A stretch of 64,000 nt of DNA from Sabethes cyaneus (Eukaryota > Arthropoda > Insecta > Diptera > Culicidae). Under the pieces are notes generated by a model. It worked only from the letters and a program-made list of their open reading frames with translations. It was not told the DNA's origin and made no database searches. Positions 59,796 through 64,000 of the stretch are shown here, piece by piece (position 1 is the stretch's first letter; each line of letters starts with the position of its first letter). Location: the NCBI RefSeq assembly GCF_943734655.1, contig NC_071354.1, forward strand, positions 140,230,642 through 140,294,641, in the 5' to 3' direction. The position numbers and the translations under genes are program-made.

Positions 59796-60499
59796 AATCT
59801 TTATAACGGTAGTTTTGGCCTGGCAAAGAGTGAACATGTGCAAAGCTACCACCTCTGTTCACTAACTGCTATCTCTACCTCCACGTGGTGCCGGCTGGAG
59901 TACGCAAACCTGATTGTTGTGCGCAGACAGGGAAGGGGGTATACCCACACTAAGACGGCAACTTCATTAACGGGAGAAAGACCTTAGGCTAATAACCTAC
60001 TGTACTTGAAAATCGAAAACGTTACAAAAAATGTAAACAAAAGTCGATCTGGATTATTAGCAACGACCTGTAACATGATAACCTGGACCCGAATCATAAT
60101 ATGGAATATACTGAATATACCAGCAGGGTAAGTTGGCTCAACTTGCAATTTGGGGAAGCCAGCCGCCTGCAATTTGAAATCTTGGAGCTGTGCGAGGCCT
60201 GTTGACCAGATACTGGCGAACACAAGACATCGTCCGGGCAACTTTGCTCTACTCTGGCATTTAAGGTGAAAATGCTACTTGCGAGAGAGGAGTTAGTTTC
60301 CTACTGAGCCCAGGGGCGCATGGGAAGTGGGAACTGACAAACGAAAGAATAGTCTTTACCAGATTTAGAACACGGGTTGGAAATTTTACAGCATTCCAGT
60401 GCCATGTGCGAACAGTTGCAGCGGACTTGCAAGAGAAAGATAATTTCTACAGCAAGATGAACAGCGTGGTTGAGAAAATCCCAAAGGGAAACATTTAAA
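59796..60499. other. Probable LINE 5' flank plus unassigned DNA
   Basis: The segment to about 59960 is GC-richer and contiguous with the LINE endonuclease start, so it may be that element's 5' region. The rest shows nothing recognisable. Confidence 0.3.
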
Positions 60500-61555
60500 T
60501 CCACATCAGCGTCAACTCTGAGGCGCCATCAATGGGTGTAATTGGAGCAGTCATAAAGTATAAAATCCAACAACATATCACTAGGGCTAGACTGGATTTC
60601 AGCCGAGAGGCTCAAAACTGACCCAGCTTTGTTAGTCCAGATGATGAATCAGCTATTCAGCAACTTTTTCGGTGGTGTGGATGCAGGACATATGACGTCT
60701 TGTCCGATCCTATAAGGGTCGCTGCTACAGTGTTGCATCTTATCATCGCTGTTTCTCATCGTTGTGGATGAGCTATTAGTTGGATCGATTGACAGTAGAC
60801 CAAATCGAGGATTTCCTTGGAATCCTCTAACAATGGTGCAGCTAAATGACCTCGACCTAATCGGCGACATTATCTTGTTCAAACAATACCAAATCCATAT
60901 GCAGAGCAAGTTAGATTACCAGCAGGGTATCAGGGCAGGGAGAGGTCTCCGGCAGCAAGTATCATAGTCGATGTATCGAAGACTAAGTCTGTGGTGGTAA
61001 ACACTGAAAATCCTACCAAATTCACAGTATCTGAACAATAGGTTGAGCAGGTGGAAGCCTTTCAATATCTTGGTAGCCAGACAATGCCGGATGCTGGTGC
61101 TAAAACTGATATAGCCGCACGAATCAGAAAGGCCAGAGGGGTGCCCTTACAGGTCTTCGAAACATCACTCAAACCTGATTATTTTACATGAAAAAATTTG
61201 AATTTTCAACTAGAGTCAAGAGGATCGTAGCATCAGCCCCGCAATTGTCCTGTACTTTAACAACTGGCTCCGATTTCTGTCGTACAAAAAATAGGAGGTC
61301 AGCAACTCGACTTTGCTTTTTTTAGGTGGAAGTGGAACGACCACACCTTGAGTAAAGGAGCGAATGAGATGTACAGAGAAGCACTTGACGAAAATCCGCA
61401 AGGACAACTAAGAAGATGCAGACCCAAGAGCTCATGGCGAAGCAGCGAACCTGTCCTGGCGACAGATGAAAGTCATGGCGGGTAACCGTCGGCAGTGAAG
61501 GTCTCTGGTTTCATTCCTTTGTTTTGTGGAACTGGCGGACATGGACCAGTAAGTA
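60500..61555 (+). mobile_element. LINE remnant 4, same family as LINE 1
   Basis: The frames give LDWISAERLKTDPALLVQMMNQLFSN (pre-motif 1), then a large internal deletion, QLNDLDLIGDIILFKQ (eroded FADD motif), VEAFQYLGSQTMPDAGAKTD and IAARIRKARG. After a SINE insertion it gives the C-terminus EALDENPQGQLRRCRPKSSW...VLATDESHGG, ending with a TAAG-type tail at 61548. Stops are abundant. It is the continuous reference that dates the two insertions in LINE 1. Confidence 0.8.
61205..61325 (-). mobile_element. SINE-like repeat, family A copy 4, in LINE 4
   Basis: On minus it reads TACGACAGAAATCGGAGCC, AGTTGTTAAAGTACAGGAC and AATTGCGGGGCTGATG, matching 34632-34735 and 15073-15160. It interrupts the LINE C-terminus. 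No clear duplication was seen. Confidence 0.6.
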
Positions 61556-61561
61556 AGGTAA

Positions 61562-61850
61562 TTTTTTTTTATAATCGACGGAGAGAACTGTTGAAGAAAG
61601 TAATGAAACAAATGTGTTGATAGTATGTCAGGTGAGACAAGGTGTGAAGGCAAAGGAGAGTCATTGAAGTAACGCTTATTAAATTTATAAGTATTTCTCC
61701 TACAAACTTAAAATGCGCTGCTTCATTGACCCTCCTTTACCTAATTTTCCACTCTTTCACTTTCACCCCTTGTCTCCTCTGAGATACTGTCAACACCTTT
61801 ATTTTATTACTTTCTTCTACCGATCCTTCCGTCGATTGTAAAAACTTCCA
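61562..61850. mobile_element. Foldback element with about 100-bp arms
   Basis: The left arm (61570-61660) and the right arm (61760-61850, complement) share AATCGACGGA, AAGAAAGTAAT, GTGTTGA-AGTAT and GAGACAAGG-GTGAA. The arms also resemble the 3' end of SINE family D, so this could instead be two SINE tails in inverted orientation, as at 47360-47765. Confidence 0.6.
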
Positions 61851-62160
61851 TTATGAAAAATTAATTAAATATTATTAGGGTAAAAAATGAAAAACACGAT
61901 GTTGGTCTAGACGCTCAAGACTGACACGACTATTCCTCATTCCTACACTTTGGGTTGGCATATAAAAAAAAGAAAGGGAACAAATATTTAAAATTCGCAC
62001 AAATTCGGAGCACTTTTAAATTCTCATTTTTTATAGAATTACTGTGTTGAAATCATTGTTTTACTTATTTCTTCACTTAACAAGAAACTAATTTTTGTAG
62101 GATCACTATAGCATTTTTTTTTCTCACACTTCCTTTAACTGTTGAGTTTTTTTGGAAATA
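61851..62160. other. AT-rich non-coding stretch
   Basis: Nothing recognised. Confidence 0.4.
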
Positions 62161-63342
62161 AACTAGCAAAGTGTAAAAATAAGAAGCAGACCTAAACCAC
62201 CATTAGATAACTGGCCACGCTGCGCTGAGATGCAGAATTCATGAAAATTGTGCCGGTTTTGAGCGCAGGCCGAGTCAACCTGCTGCATCGTATGTGCAGT
62301 AGTCCTAACGTGACACAACCGGTCGTGCAAATAGAGGCAACCCAGCAAGTGCAAGATGAGGAGTAATTTTCCAATTTAGCTTCGTTTCATTCATGCTGTT
62401 CATCTCCGTCCATCCGCAGTTTAAGCATAGCGTAGCCGCTGAGTGTATTGAGTGTTATGTAGTGCAAACGCGCTTCCATTTGGCTGGCCCACAATATAGC
62501 AGCCACGGCACTGACAGTCCAAACGATCGACTAACTTACCGACACGAATGCCGCGGACAGAGCCGATGCCAAAAACCCTTTTGATAGGTTGGACTTCCTA
62601 ATGTGGGACAGAGAGTGAGCGAGAGAGAGAGACACTGAAACAAACTGCACTAGCAATCAATCTCGACGTGACCATTGCGGTCATTGAACAGTGGGAATAT
62701 AATATTAAATTTTTAAAAATGTCAGGTAAACTGAGATTATAAAATAACTGTACAATGTATGATATTTAGGTTGATGTGCATCTCAATTCGTTGGGCTATA
62801 TTCGATGGTCACAAAAATCCAAAGCTCTAAAGTTTGACCACAACTGCCTAGCAATTACATCAGCACACATTCAAAACTCTCCGAATATGTCGTTGCACGG
62901 TTCTATTATTTTTATGCGGATGAGGTCGCTTTATTTGTTGCAGTAAAGTAGATCAATTTGGTCCAGCGAGGCACCGTGATGTGATGGGGAATAGACCGAA
63001 CGTGGATGTTACATTCACTGCTGCCACTGCGGATGCTAAATAGTGCACCACTACCGCCTGACAAAGATACGGCTGACTGGCATCATCAGCTAAGAGAGCT
63101 TGTGAACGGAAAAAACAGATCCGTTCGAGTTCTCTGGCTTGAAATTAGATGATAAGCGCGGGACGGGCCTCGGCCATCAGCATAATTCACGCTCGACCAA
63201 CCGGCTTTTCCACCAACCGACCAAACGGGGCGGTACACTGTACGGTACACATACAAACCGATATGCTACCGTTCGTGCCATCGCATCTCGCGGGATGGCA
63301 ACAGAGGTCAAATTAGTGCAATAAAGTGGTCGAATTGTCACA
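62161..63342. other. TE-poor island before the 63343 ORF
   Basis: Unique-looking sequence with GC-richer patches (62200-62580 and 63000-63330) and a GA run near 62610-62632. Overlapping short ORFs are unrecognised. It could be the promoter or leader of the small ORF that follows. Confidence 0.25.
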
Positions 63343-63537
63343 GTGATGACCGGTTATGATGAGGCATTCTTCAATTGGAGTGATAAGCGAAAATTATTCC
63401 TAATGTATGTTCAGGCAATTGTTCTGATGTGTGTCTGCTTTCGGTCGAAACCCATCTACGGAAAAATTAGTCCAGAACTGGTTTGTAGAGCTGATAATAC
63501 ACGGCCGCTGAATAGGTGCAAGGAGAGTTCACATTAA
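63343..63537 (+). CDS. Possible small secreted or membrane protein
   Basis: I do not recognise this protein. The 64-residue frame has a hydrophobic stretch at about residues 17-32 (LFLMYVQAIVLMCVCF) that could act as a non-cleaved or late signal sequence, then a 32-residue polar tail with two cysteines (ELVCRADNTRPLNRC). The start could be the first or second Met. It ends in TAA in a non-repetitive stretch and is preceded by TE-poor DNA. Length and composition would suit a peptide precursor or a first coding exon, but chance is the leading alternative. Confidence 0.2.
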   Translation: MMTGYDEAFFNWSDKRKLFLMYVQAIVLMCVCFRSKPIYGKISPELVCRADNTRPLNRCKESSH

Positions 63538-63540
63538 GAT

Positions 63541-64000
63541 CAGTGTAACAGTGTTCAATATTGTACGTTCGATTAAAGTGATTTTCAAGTTTATAAAGTT
63601 TAATTGTATATGAAGATAATACTAAATATATATTGCTAAAATAAATGCTGAAAGTTGATATCTCATTTGAGGGGGTTAGAAGGAAAGGGGTGTAAGTGAA
63701 AAAATTGAAAAAATCGAGATAATGATAGGAAACGATACTTTGAGCATGGTTTTATGCATGCTAGAAAATTCATGTCAAAATTTTACCGTTTAATGACTTT
63801 TTTAGAAACATGAAAAAAAAAGAGCAAAATAAAAGTTGGGTTTCGCTTGGAAGGAAAGGGGTGTGTAAGTGCAAATAACATTTTCAAAAATGTCTTATAT
63901 CTCCCAAAAATTATAAAATCCTTTTCCAAGATTTCAATAGAAATTAATAAAGTGAAGTTAACAGAACCATAGTGCGCCATTAGTTTTGTATTTTAACCTG
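63541..64000. repeat. AT-rich end with a direct repeat pair
   Basis: AAGGAAAGGGGTGTAAGTG near 63680 recurs as AAGGAAAGGGGTGTGTAAGTG near 63851, in otherwise AT-rich DNA. It probably belongs to a repeat that continues beyond the window. No gene seen. Confidence 0.4.

Noticed and set aside
1..64000. CRISPR arrays, prokaryotic operons, rRNA genes or endogenous viral genes
   Set aside because: No regularly spaced direct repeats, ribosomal RNA sequence, or viral polymerase or capsid motifs were seen. The reverse transcriptases are all of non-LTR retrotransposon type.

Overview
The window looks like a piece of a large, repeat-rich insect nuclear genome, most likely a culicine mosquito (Aedes-like). 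That is an inference from three things: one confidently recognisable gene, insect Sprouty; tens of kilobases of AT-rich non-coding DNA around it; and dense, old non-LTR retrotransposons, tRNA-derived SINEs, TIR elements and MITEs. No bacterial, organellar or viral gene organisation is visible.

Gene content. The only intact gene I can support is sprouty (spry) on the minus strand at 6682-8424. It is a single 580-residue coding exon with the N-terminal Sprouty signature, the conserved NEY tyrosine motif, the cysteine-rich Spry domain and the conserved C-terminus. A good splice acceptor lies just upstream (exon starts at 8503) and the leader carries a 21-codon upstream ORF. The rest of the spry transcription unit must start at higher coordinates. 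The TE-poor, GC-richer islands at about 15.6-18, 22.9-23.8, 30.6-33.2 and 39.9-42.7 kb are candidate leader exons, promoters or enhancers, so much of the window may be one very long 5' intron. A broken coding-like segment (3-734, +) opens the window. Small unrecognised ORFs at 59047 and 63343 are listed with low confidence.

Repeat layout. At 10.4-15.6 kb there is a nested pair of long inverted-repeat elements. At 19.2-21.6 kb lie a SINE-like piece, an inverted pair of identical-length MITEs in a LINE remnant, a hAT-like element with a clean 8-bp duplication, and a TA-flanked MITE. At 25.1-26.4 kb is an element built from GGGGTAAGA-type motifs. A LINE reverse-transcriptase remnant occupies 27.7-28.8 kb and a LINE RNase H remnant 35.5-36 kb.

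From 43 kb to 61.9 kb the window is a transposon graveyard. It holds at least six LINE fragments, a dead mariner transposase, several SINE families and many second- and third-order insertions. The clearest is a LINE endonuclease region on the minus strand (57.6-59.8 kb) broken by a MITE, a SINE with target duplication, and a 1-kb TIR element carrying its own 105-codon ORF.

Translations and repeat alignments were made by eye. Family names for the repeats are deliberately broad, and boundaries not defined by a duplication or terminal repeat are approximate.
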